Below the pieces are notes generated by a model. It was not told where the DNA came from and ran no database searches. It saw only the letters and a list, made by a program, of their open reading frames with translations. Below, in pieces: positions 1-7,769 of a DNA stretch of 13,966 nucleotides. Source of the stretch: Discostella pseudostelligera (lineage: Eukaryota > Bacillariophyta > Thalassiosirophyceae > Thalassiosirales > Thalassiosiraceae); NCBI GenBank assembly GCA_036940085.1, contig JALLBK010001171.1, positions 1 through 13,966 of the forward strand, given 5' to 3'. The position numbers were made by a program, and so were the translations under genes. How positions within the stretch are numbered: the first letter of the stretch is position 1; each line of letters starts with the position of its first letter.

Positions 1-174
1 TATGGTACTATTACTATGCGTATGGTTCCGCTGCCGCTGCCACCTCATTCGTCGGCGTCGTCGTCTTCTTCAATTCGATACTCTCTATCTCTAGAGTAGA
101 TAGGATCATATCCCACATTATTTCATTCAACAAATAGAGCATCGGCAGCCCTCCAAATTCTAACAACAACAAAG
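1..174 (+). promoter_or_regulatory. 5' flank and probable 5' UTR of the HHL1-like gene
   Basis: No gene is visible here. There is a short GTC/TCG-rich stretch near 50-75, and the final 30 bases are A/C-rich, ending AACAAAG just before the ATG at 175, with A at -3. I see no clear TATA box. The promoter role is inferred only from position. Confidence 0.35.
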
Positions 175-1183
175 ATGCGCTCCTCCGCCCCCTTTACCAC
201 CGCGGCAGTACTTCTCGCCATGACGATGATGATGATTTCCGTCTCTGCCTATTCCGTCCTGCCCCAACGCGCTTCGTACTTTGTCGGTCGAGACGTTCTT
301 GCCGCCACCACCACCTCCTCTGCTGCCACTTCTTCTGCCACCAGAGCCGCAAACGCAGCTAGCATTATTGAAATGAAAAAAGGCAAAGCCAACATTCCCT
401 CCCACATGCGATCTCAATATTCCCGTGCTCAAGAAATGGAAGGCATGCGAAAACAAATGATGGAGAGTACTACGGTGGGAAGTGATGGAATGCCGATATT
501 TAATTTGTTTGTTAGGACTTCGTTGAAGAATGTAAGTAGATGTATTATTGTTTTGTTATTATTGTTATGTAGAAATAATTGATTGGGCATGGAATGTTGG
601 ATGTTGATTATGGCGGTGCCGGTGGTGATGAGATGGTGCACCCCTACACTGCTGTGACAAATCGTCTTATCTCTCANTGATTATGGCGGTGCCGGTGGTG
701 ATGAGATGGTGCACCCCTACACTGCTGTGACAAATCGTCTTATCTCTCAACATATCTGTTGTTTGTTACTCGCACATTATATATATATTCTTTCATCTCA
801 ACTCTCTAACTCGTTCCAATTAAACCATTATATCTTGTGTTCTCTATATATAGATGTGGTACCCCTGCGGCTCCTTCAAAGGGGATGAAAAATCCGCAGC
901 CCTTTGTCAATCCTTCGCATCCAATGGTCTCTTATCCTCCGTATCTAAAAATCAATTGGATGCCGGTGTCGGTTCGTCTCTCTATCGGGATTTAGCCCGA
1001 CTTGAGGAGACGATTGTTCGTGGATATCCTCAATTACGGAAAGAGAAGGGCAAGTTGGAATATGGGTATAAGTTGAGTTATCCCGGATTGAGTAAGGAAC
1101 AGAGTGTAGTGCATGTGGTCGAGGTGAAGGAAGCGAAAGGATTTTTGGATGGGATTAAGAATGTGTTTGGTGGTGGAAATTGA
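175..1183 (+). CDS. HHL1-like plastid-targeted protein, two exons (175-531 and 854-1183)
   Basis: The predicted 228-residue protein is made by joining 175-531 to 854-1183. Exon 1 ends in phase 0 before GTAAGT, and exon 2 begins after TATATAG, so the frame is kept. Residues 1-25 form a hydrophobic signal peptide ending SVSA. Tyr26 follows, then a Ser/Thr/Ala-rich stretch, matching the diatom bipartite plastid presequence in which an aromatic residue follows the cleavage site. The mature part has an amphipathic QYSRAQEMEGMRKQMME segment, FNLFVRT, then WYPCGSFKGDEKSAA, a leucine-rich helix, SLYRD, YPQLRK, EYGYKL and a terminal FLDGIKNVFGGGN. The order WYP - YRD - EYGYKL - F..I...FG matches plant HHL1, a thylakoid protein tied to photosystem II protection under high light; I recall this family from memory. 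Plastid location and a photosystem role are inferred. Both exons look intact. The alternative is an uncharacterised diatom plastid family. Confidence 0.72.
532..853 (+). other. Intron of the HHL1-like gene
   Basis: The donor is GTAAGT at 532-537. The acceptor follows a T/A-rich tract and ends AG at 852-853. Its apparent length of 322 bp is inflated by a 73-bp tandem copy; without it the intron would be 249 bp. Reading straight through would end the protein shortly after the donor, and exon 2 completes the recognisable protein pattern. Confidence 0.8.
605..750 (+). repeat. 73-bp exact tandem duplication with an N at the junction
   Basis: Bases 605-676 are repeated exactly at 678-749. The ambiguous base N at 677 falls where the second copy has A at 750. 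An exact two-copy repeat separated by one N inside an intron is what results when overlapping contig ends are joined without merging, so an assembly artefact is the preferred reading. A true recent duplication or a heterozygous length difference is also possible. Confidence 0.9.
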
Positions 1184-1186
1184 ATG

Positions 1187-1330
1187 AATAGAGAGAGAGA
1201 GAGTGAGATAGAGAGAGAGAGGAAGGAGGGGATGAGGGGTTGGCATGGAATGGGTAAGAAAGGATGGGAGGATTATGGATGTTGGATATTTCTGCACAGG
1301 AAAGGGAGGAGGAGGAAGAGGGCGGTGGGG
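1187..1330 (+). repeat. GA-rich low-complexity tract in the 3' flank of the HHL1-like gene
   Basis: Starting a few bases after the stop codon, the + strand is almost all purine for about 140 bp, with GAGA runs at 1193-1222 and GGA/GGAGGA runs to about 1330. It lies where the 3' UTR would be. No coding content is visible. Confidence 0.6.
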
Positions 1331-1343
1331 TAGTACCTTGCAA

Positions 1344-2003
1344 GATTAGATGAGATGGAAATTATCCCTACCAGAGGAAGAGTCGAGAGTAGAAACGGAT
1401 TGTTGACGTCCTACGCACTTCTTGACTTGCTTACCATCGAATGTCGAATATGGAGAGGGATAGGATTAAACATAAAATTCCCAACATCCACTTGAAACAG
1501 AACTACCTAGATAGGTTCAGGCTTTTAGATGTGACCGGCAGCAAGCTTTTATACACCTATTATTCGTACACATATCTAAACAACCAGACAGCTATCACCA
1601 CATCATTTATATCCATAGGTTCGAAACGAAAGATCGAATTGCTAGAGTTCTACGCAATTCTACTCCAAAACCTTTTATCTTCGTTCTCTTCTACTCTCCA
1701 AAACAATAAATCTTCTTTCATTCTAAACAGACATGTCGGCTAAAGCAAAACATTCTTTTACTTCACGCTACCAGCGAATATTATAGTCTCGCACATTACT
1801 TGTGCCTACTACCGTGCAACACCTGCGAGGTAACGAGGTAAACTAACAGTGGAACGATAACGAGCAAAACAGAGGGACGGTGTGGTGGCGGGGATCTTCT
1901 TCATCGCGGACATGCGTAAATATTGAATATGCACGGCACTGGATGAATCAAACTTACCCCAGCACATACACCCACTCTTGTTTCAATCATCGAAATCAAC
2001 CGA
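1344..2003. other. Intergenic region between convergent genes
   Basis: No convincing gene is present. The open frames here are short, low in complexity and lack recognisable motifs. The only structured element I see is an imperfect hairpin at 1636-1660. The region should contain the 3' ends of both flanking transcripts. Confidence 0.5.
1636..1660. repeat. Short bulged hairpin
   Basis: GAATTGC at 1636-1642 pairs exactly with GCAATTC at 1654-1660. Inside, TAG pairs with CTA past a one-base bulge, leaving an AGTT loop. It may be a chance structure or a transcript 3'-end element; no family is recognised. Confidence 0.35.
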
Positions 2004-3908
2004 TTACCAGGATCTGCCTGCTCCTCTGTTGCCACTGCTACTACTGCCCTTGCCGATCTTGCCGCTTTTATTGTGGCCAATGGGTGTACTACTGCTCTTC
2101 CCGCCCTTCCCACCATCACTTGAACTGTTTTGGACTCTCTTCTCAGTACCAGTACCAGTCCCAGTATCACCACTCCTCGAATATCGAGATCGACTTATGA
2201 AATGTACAATGCTGTTGTTGTTGGTATGATCATCATCGTTACTGGAAATATAGCTTGACTTTTCCTTTTTCCCCGATTTGCTCATGACAGGCTTGTGAGA
2301 TTTGCTGGGATGCATGATGTTGTTGTCATCGATGTCTCCAATGTGGATGACTTCAAAGTGTTCCTTGACCGATGTTGTGGAATCCATGCTGCTACTACTG
2401 GTTGGCTTACTCTCGACTTCTGTATTCGAGTTATTGTCCTGCAATTTTCTATTATATCCAACGTGGATGACATCATCGAAGTGATCCAATATATTTTCAA
2501 TGGAACTCTCCGTCCTTTGTTGGGGGCTCACATAATAATGTTGCATCGACATCGGCATTGACATGATAATCTTATTCTCCACTGGTGTACTACTATGCAA
2601 GTTGCCTTGCAATTTTCTATTGTATCCAACGTGGATAACGCCGAAGTGATCCAAAATATTGTCAATGGAACTCTCCAACGTTTGCATCGACATCGACATT
2701 GACATGATAATGGATTTATTTGGTGTGCGTGTTGGTTTCGCCGACGTTGGTACAACAGTGTCGATCACTGTTGGCGGAGGTACTACTGTCGTCGGATCGA
2801 GTGATGTGGACATCGAAGTTGGTTGAATAGTATCAATTGTCGCCAAAGATGGCAAATCAGTTGGTCCCATCGACTCGAGTGGTGATTGTGTCAGGGGTAG
2901 AGTAGGCGATGATGTTCCTTCCTCCTCGACGGAGGAGGGTGTGGCTGTGAGAAGAATAATTGTCGGGTTACCAGTCTGTTCTGGTGTTATTGTTGGAGCA
3001 ATCGTTGATACTACGCCATCATCACCATCACTTGCCGGACAAATTGCACCCAGTTGTTCCTCTACTTCGGTAAATTGAACCCATGCCAAGTCGTCTCCCT
3101 GCTGAATGCCGATGGCATCACTTGCACAGCTATTGGTGTAATTCCAAACAAACCGTCCACGTACTTCTTCTCCAGCGGCATTTACACCTTCCATGAACAG
3201 TACCTGCGTGGTGGGCACAAGTTCCATTTGATTTTCGATTGGTATGTTGGCGGATAGTGTGGACGATATAGATGTGAGGCTGATGGATGATCCGTTATCG
3301 AAGTTTCCATTTGTGTACTGATCATCGACATTGATGACAGTGCCTAGTGAATTGAGCTCGATGAATGTAATGGAGGTGATGGCGGTGGGAGTAGAAGTTG
3401 ATTGTTCTTCGTCTTGTACTTGTAGGCGACGAATGATGTTACTGTTCTGATCTTTCTGGATGTTGGCGTTATTGAGTTCAACCTTGTCGACATTCCCATT
3501 CGAATACTTTCCATCATACTCATTCCGATTTTCTGGTGTGCCTATTAATGATAGTATGTCCTCCAACTTCCTCACCGGCGTATCCGGATCACCCGCTTCA
3601 ATAGTACATTCCGTGGGTGACAAAATGCCAGCATTTGACTCTACGGAGTTGTCGAGACAGCTCTGAAGCAAGTCAAGTGTAACAGTGAACGACCGAGGAG
3701 AGCATGAACAAATAATCGATTCTTGTTGGAGGATGCGATCATGGCGATGATGGTCGTTCTTCAGTTTTCGTGACACATTGCGATCTCGGCGTCGGTGTCT
3801 ATGTGGCAGAGGCTTCCATGACAAGGGTTTTGATGCCGTCGAATAATATGATGTTGTGATGACAAGAGACAATGTGAGAAGCAACTCGGGAGAGAGTGCG
3901 CTCTTCAT
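2004..3908 (-). CDS. Secreted Ser/Thr/Pro- and Lys-rich repeat protein with RXL sites
   Basis: The protein has 634 residues when started at the ATG at 3908, which gives a clean signal peptide: a hydrophobic core at residues 8-19 followed by Ser/Thr/Ala. The frame is open a few codons upstream but without an ATG. Order of parts: a basic His/Arg segment (31-60); a Cys-containing globular region (66-290) with CSCSPRSFTVTLDLLQSC and later RGRFVWNYTNSCASD; a mucin-like Pro/Thr/Ser linker (300-396); two copies of a Met-Ser and ESSI-NILDHF-IHVGYNRKLQ unit (400-436 and 447-492); a partial third copy near 513-528; and a Lys/Ser/Gly-rich tail (535-634). RXL tripeptides occur at about 47, 113, 160, 431 and 487. 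RXL is a known processing site in diatom silica-associated precursors, and Lys/Ser-rich tails resemble silaffin-type proteins. Cell-wall or extracellular function is an inference. The N-terminal Cys domain resembles a diatom secreted family that I recall but cannot name with certainty. Confidence 0.78.
   Translation of the reverse strand: MKSALSPELLLTLSLVITTSYYSTASKPLSWKPLPHRHRRRDRNVSRKLKNDHHRHDRILQQESIICSCSPRSFTVTLDLLQSCLDNSVESNAGILSPTECTIEAGDPDTPVRKLEDILSLIGTPENRNEYDGKYSNGNVDKVELNNANIQKDQNSNIIRRLQVQDEEQSTSTPTAITSITFIELNSLGTVINVDDQYTNGNFDNGSSISLTSISSTLSANIPIENQMELVPTTQVLFMEGVNAAGEEVRGRFVWNYTNSCASDAIGIQQGDDLAWVQFTEVEEQLGAICPASDGDDGVVSTIAPTITPEQTGNPTIILLTATPSSVEEEGTSSPTLPLTQSPLESMGPTDLPSLATIDTIQPTSMSTSLDPTTVVPPPTVIDTVVPTSAKPTRTPNKSIIMSMSMSMQTLESSIDNILDHFGVIHVGYNRKLQGNLHSSTPVENKIIMSMPMSMQHYYVSPQQRTESSIENILDHFDDVIHVGYNRKLQDNNSNTEVESKPTSSSSMDSTTSVKEHFEVIHIGDIDDNNIMHPSKSHKPVMSKSGKKEKSSYISSNDDDHTNNNSIVHFISRSRYSRSGDTGTGTGTEKRVQNSSSDGGKGGKSSSTPIGHNKSGKIGKGSSSSGNRGAGRSW
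2441..2710 (-). repeat. Internal coding duplication in the secreted protein gene
   Basis: About 70 bp at 2441-2511 recurs at 2609-2676 with few changes, and both copies are followed by a related Met-Ser-coding segment ending near 2570 and 2710. A more diverged partial third copy lies near 2330-2375. The copies keep the reading frame, and each full copy ends in an RKLQ-coding segment. Confidence 0.8.
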
Positions 3909-4174
3909 TGGACGTAATAGCAATATTGTCTATAGTTTGATGATCTTCATAGTCGTAATATCAATCAACATCATCATTCACTATGGTACAATATTATCAT
4001 TCATCATCGAATAACATCATAAGTGGTGATAGTGGTGGCAAGTTTGTTGGATCGAAGTTTTCTCTCTTTTGCAAGCTTGTGGTGAGGAGTTGTCCACCGA
4101 AAAACTCCTCGATCTCTAGCCTTAATTTTATTGAACCAGACCTTTCTTGCTTTGAGCCTAGTTTAGACAACGAA

Positions 4175-4257
4175 TTTGGCGGGAAGACAAACTCACACTC
4201 GGACGCACGGACGGACGGACGGACGGACGTACAGGCTCGAAATCCTCCTTCCCGCCA
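4175..4257. promoter_or_regulatory. Inverted pair of E2F-like sites
   Basis: TTTGGCGGGAA at 4175-4185 fits the eukaryotic E2F/DP consensus. Its arm TGGCGGGAAG at 4177-4186 has an exact reverse complement at 4248-4257. The pair lies about 270-350 bp upstream of the ATG at 3908 on the minus strand. Binding is an inference from motif match and position. Confidence 0.35.
4208..4229. repeat. GGAC tetranucleotide microsatellite
   Basis: CGGA/GGAC repeats about 5.5 times without interruption, between the two inverted E2F-like motifs. Confidence 0.9.
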
Positions 4258-4317
4258 GATCGTGTGTTCCCCCCAGCCACATCCAAGGACGCTGGATCAG
4301 ATGATCTATTTTCTTTC

Positions 4318-4594
4318 CCAAGTCCCAAGCCTTCATAAGATACTAAGATGTTACCAATACCACAACCATGATGGCCGACAATGACAAGAGCAACAATGCT
4401 GCCAATGGACCCATCTCTGCATTAGCATCTTCCTCACCCTGGAACAAGAAGGATCATCATCCTCCTTGTTCCAGGGTGAGGGAGAATGTCTGTATCTGTA
4501 TCAGAGAGGATGGGGATGGGAATGCTCCTTCTTTTGACTGGTGTGGGGGTTCTGGGCAAGAGATTGGTGGGAATCATCAAGACTTGGGACTTGG
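4318..4594. repeat. Symmetric foldback sequence with a 23-bp central hairpin
   Basis: Bases 4432-4454 are the reverse complement of 4459-4481 with one mismatch, leaving a 4-base loop. Farther out, the 12-mer at 4318-4329 (CCAAGTCCCAAG) is exactly complementary to 4583-4594. Both pairs share the same centre near 4456, suggesting one old palindrome of about 277 bp whose intermediate arms have diverged or were replaced. It could be a foldback element, a MITE remnant, or the source of a hairpin transcript. It sits at the left edge of the CpG-poor island. Confidence 0.7.
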
Positions 4595-5177
4595 ATGTAT
4601 TATGTCATCACAACAATTTCATAAGTTGGGTAATAGGTCACTTCTTTGACCAGCTGCTGTTGATGGTGGTGGTAATGCAAGTGGTGGATAGGCATTGTCA
4701 TCATTGTTGTTGGCATCATCAGTGTCCGACAGGTCAGCAGGTCAGAGGGGGTGGTGGAGCTGGTGCAGCTCTAGTGGGGGTGAGGCATTGACTTCTTGTG
4801 CATCAAAGCTCTGAGCAACAACCACCACATCCACACTCAGCAAGAAAGATGAAAAATAACCTATTGGCATCCTCCAACACCAAATTCCAATTATTGCCTC
4901 CTCCTCCAAGAAGTTGTCTGCAACATGTAGCTGGGTAGTGATTATGGACAGACCATGCTGATGGCAGCCACCTGTTCCTAGCTCTGCTTTTCTCCAGCTA
5001 CATAGTTGTAGTGATATAGCCCTTCATACTAATCTCATAAAAATAGCAGGTAGGTTATTAGTACTACCATGGCACTCTTCTTCATATCTGCATAGATTTC
5101 TGAAACTTAGATGCCCCTTTCATGATCACATGATGCAGAATCCAAGAGCCACAGAAACTTGTCTGGTCTAATCTCCC
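4595..5177. other. CpG-poor island, left part, no intact gene
   Basis: I see only one CpG in this stretch, with many TG and CA dinucleotides. Short open segments exist on both strands; one on the minus strand near 4640-4800 is Asp/Asn- and Pro-rich, but none is recognisable. This looks like decayed repeat sequence. Confidence 0.5.
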
Positions 5178-5854
5178 ATGTCAGATACATGGCTTCTTGC
5201 CATTGCATCTACCACCATCCTTGCCATCCAGCATTTCTCTTGCACCATGATGGAGGACTGGGATGCATTACCCCCTGCTTCAAAAATAATATGTGGAGAG
5301 CAAGGAAAATCAGCTACCATGCCACCCACATTGCATGCAAATGCCAATTGCTGCAAGTGGCTTGGAGCCCTTCTATGGAGCCAATGCCACCATGGAATCT
5401 CTCCTACAATGGAATCTCTCCTCATGCCCAGCATATTTGGGCATTTTGATAGCTACTTCGGCAACTTAGCCAGCACTGCAACCCAGGAGCACTCCACCCT
5501 CAAGCTCCTCAGACAACAATGCATTGCTCACAGCCAATATAACCACCCTCACCCTACAATCACATTCATGGTCAACAGACAACCCATGCCTGCAACAACT
5601 CCAAATGCATGATGCATAATACTTGCAGCGCCTAGAATTTTGCAGTCGGAGGTTGCTGCTTGACTCATGGGTACAAAGTGGGGGTGAACCACTCCAATGC
5701 CACAGGCACATGCAATGCCAAAGGTGAAGGCCAAAGGAGGCCTAATGGCAAGGAAATATGGCTAAGTGGAGGGATCATACAGATGCAGCATGCAGCATGC
5801 CTTAGGCATCAGCTGGGCCCTGGGCCCAAGCACATGCCCATGATCCATGTCTGA
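5178..5854 (+). pseudogene. Decayed copia-type gag remnant with zinc-knuckle-like end
   Basis: The first open part (5178-5612) contains MEDWDALPPASK and later FGHFDSYFGNLASTATQEHSTLKLL. A second part in another frame (about 5651-5854) contains CLTHGYKVGVNHSNATGTC followed by a Lys/Gly-rich tail. Copia-type gag proteins of algae and stramenopiles commonly end with a helical segment like the first and a CWTHGY...H...C zinc-knuckle-like motif like the second. Here the parts are out of frame with each other, separated by stops, and a 17-bp tandem duplication lies inside the first. No protease, integrase or reverse transcriptase follows. The family assignment is from remembered patterns; the decay is seen directly. 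Confidence 0.5.
5392..5423 (+). repeat. 17-bp tandem duplication inside the gag remnant
   Basis: ATGGAATCTCTCCT at 5392 recurs at 5409, a period of 17 bp. The unit is not a multiple of three, so the duplication shifts the reading frame. Confidence 0.8.
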
Positions 5855-6590
5855 TTGGTGAAGAATGCTGGATTAACTGGCTTGTCATTAGACCTGTAAT
5901 CTTTGACTCGACTGTTTTATACAATTAGACAACTAAACTAATTACATTGAATATGGGTGGCAACCAAGGGACCTCCCATCTCCTTCCTGATCATGACCAT
6001 TGCTGAATACCTCATTGCACTGTAGCTAGTCCCATGTTTGTGGACAAATGCCTTCAGACATCTCTGACCCATAACAACAATGTGCCTGCAAAGGAGCAAT
6101 GACAACAATGATAACAACAACAATGATAAAAACCAGAAGCTGGGTGGCAGATGAGGAGAAGGTCATAAAGGCCCTGAGATTGCGGTAACCCACCTTAAGC
6201 TCCTCATGTACTTTGCTAAACACAAGGAGAGGGTACAACAACAGCTTGATGTGGTAGGGCTTACTCTTGAGGACATTAAAGCGCTCACACCAGATCATAA
6301 TCATCTTGAGAAGAATAGGCTGAGGCAGAACCCGACCACATGCTTGAGCTCATTGCCATCGACGCTCAGTGGGCTGTCATGGCATTTGACCAGGCATTGA
6401 CCATCCTACAACACCTCTGCTAGGGCATGACAGGTGTGCCGCTTTAGATGGTTTACCTCAGGCTCCATTCCAACCACATCATGGAAAACAAGTGAAACAT
6501 TGACTTCAGGGGGCAACGCGTGCTGACAAGAGGACAGTCTCTCCTTGATGCATGACAAGGAGATGATGGCTTATGCCCCAATCCTAAAGC
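5855..6590. other. CpG-poor decayed sequence between two gag remnants
   Basis: All frames are broken by stops. A stretch near 6318-6420 reads AEAEPDHMLELIAIDAQWA and may be further decayed coding sequence. CAA/AAC-rich runs lie near 6075-6130. No intact gene or RNA is seen. Confidence 0.4.
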
Positions 6591-7178
6591 TTGATGGTTA
6601 CTTTGTCAAATGACTACAAGAAAAACGGATCATACAATTGTGCATTTCTCTTGGAAACAAAGAAGGTGTGGTCAGTCCTGCACTCCTTTTGGTCAAGAAT
6701 GGGTGCATGGGCATATGTCAAGTGCTACAACAAGTTGCAGAATGGGTGGCAGGTGTGCCACACACTTGTGGTAACAAGGTATCTAGCTTAATTACTGGTA
6801 TCCTTAATATGGTGCTCCAGAACCTCAGCTACACCAGTAACACCAAGTAGCTTCAACTTTGACAAGTAGGTGACCAATCATGTTATGGCGCAGCACAACC
6901 TACTATCCACATTGCTTGTGGAGCATGGGGGTGCCAGGCTCAATGACGAACATCTCAAGATCAACTACTTCATGATGGGCATTCAATGTGCTGACTTTGA
7001 CATGACCAAGACAAGCTTACGGCCAACTCTGAAAAAGTTTGTTGACTTCATCTTGGTAAAGGACCACTTCATTGAATGCCAACACCTCAATCAGGCAAGC
7101 AAGCATCTGCCTAGGGCTGTGGAGACTATGGTGGTAAACATGAGATATGAGATCTGTCTAGCAATAGAAACTTGTTAA
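6591..7178 (+). pseudogene. Second decayed copia-type gag remnant (N-terminal half)
   Basis: One frame runs from 6591 to 7178 with only two or so stops. It contains AWAYVKCYNKLQNGWQVCHTL followed by VTRYL, then SSFNFDK-stop-VTNHVMAQHNLLSTL, EHGGARLNDEHLKINYFMMGI and a segment ending TLKKFVDFILVKDHFIE. This order (AW.YVK...NG...L..RYL, then FNFDKYV..H..QHNLL, then HG...DE.K...FM.GI) is the usual gag core of Ty1/copia-type retrotransposons in diatoms and other algae, as I recall it. In-frame stops, no pol domain and no LTRs show that it is dead. It lies downstream of the other gag remnant, which carries a C-terminal gag part, so the two probably derive from different insertions. Confidence 0.6.
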
Positions 7179-7769
7179 TTTGTTATTGAATGAGATGCAT
7201 GTGATAGGGTTTCATTGAAAGTCATTGTATTCTTGAATTATGTTGCTCTGTTGATACCGGTACATAACTTTGTATTCAACAGATTGCTTCTTTTGTGCTT
7301 ACAGTCAATCGAAGGTTGCAGCATTGTGATTATCATGATACTGGAGCAAATGAATGTTAAAACGTACAAATCCAAGAAAAAACAATGTCCCATGTTATGA
7401 TCTAGAAACATTGGCTTGGGTGAAACACCTCAGAACGATACTTCCATAACAATCGATTATGATGCAATCACGAAGACAAAAGAAGAACGATGCGAAATAA
7501 TCATGTGTCGTGTGGCTACACCATCTCATACATCGGAGGATGTATCGGAATCAAAAGTGTTGGTTACATTAGTAATACAAATAACGACATATAAGTTGGA
7601 GAAAAGAATTCAGTGTTTGTGCTGACTCCAACCGAAGATGATTGCACTGATCATTAAAAAATCGGCTCTGGTCAACGTGAGCGCCGACGATGTGCAATTA
7701 ATTGCACAAGTGCGCAATTAAGTAGGATTAGTATCAACATGCCGAATTCTGACGTACAGGAAAATGATA
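7179..7769. other. Intergenic region with an 18-bp palindrome
   Basis: Normal CpG content returns here, marking the right edge of the CpG-poor island. The open frame at 7416-7625 has no recognisable motif and starts without a standard ATG. The main structured element is the perfect palindrome at 7691-7708. This region is downstream of the minus-strand gene ending at 7770, so it should hold that gene's 3' UTR. Confidence 0.45.
7691..7708. repeat. Perfect 18-bp palindrome with adjacent half copy
   Basis: TGTGCAATTAATTGCACA is self-complementary without a loop. A partial copy, TGCGCAATTA, follows at 7711-7720. It lies about 60 bp past the stop codon of the nuclease-kinase gene. It could be a dimeric protein-binding site or a transcript 3'-end hairpin. 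Confidence 0.75.

Larger units (their letters stand above)
3909..4317. other. Intergenic region upstream of the secreted protein gene
   Basis: No gene is supported; the open frame from 3983 to 4384 is low in complexity and crosses a microsatellite. The region holds the presumed promoter of the minus-strand gene starting at 3908, a GGAC tetranucleotide run at 4208-4229, and two inverted E2F-like motifs. Confidence 0.5.

Noticed and set aside
1441..1743. 100-residue plus-strand open frame between convergent genes
   Set aside because: It is A/T-rich with no motif and lies in likely 3' flanking DNA.
1344..2003. Possible tRNA or snRNA gene
   Set aside because: No cloverleaf, A/B box pair or known snRNA core could be found by eye.
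3983..4384. 133-residue plus-strand open frame
   Set aside because: It starts in promoter sequence, runs through the GGAC microsatellite and into the foldback, and shows no recognisable protein pattern.
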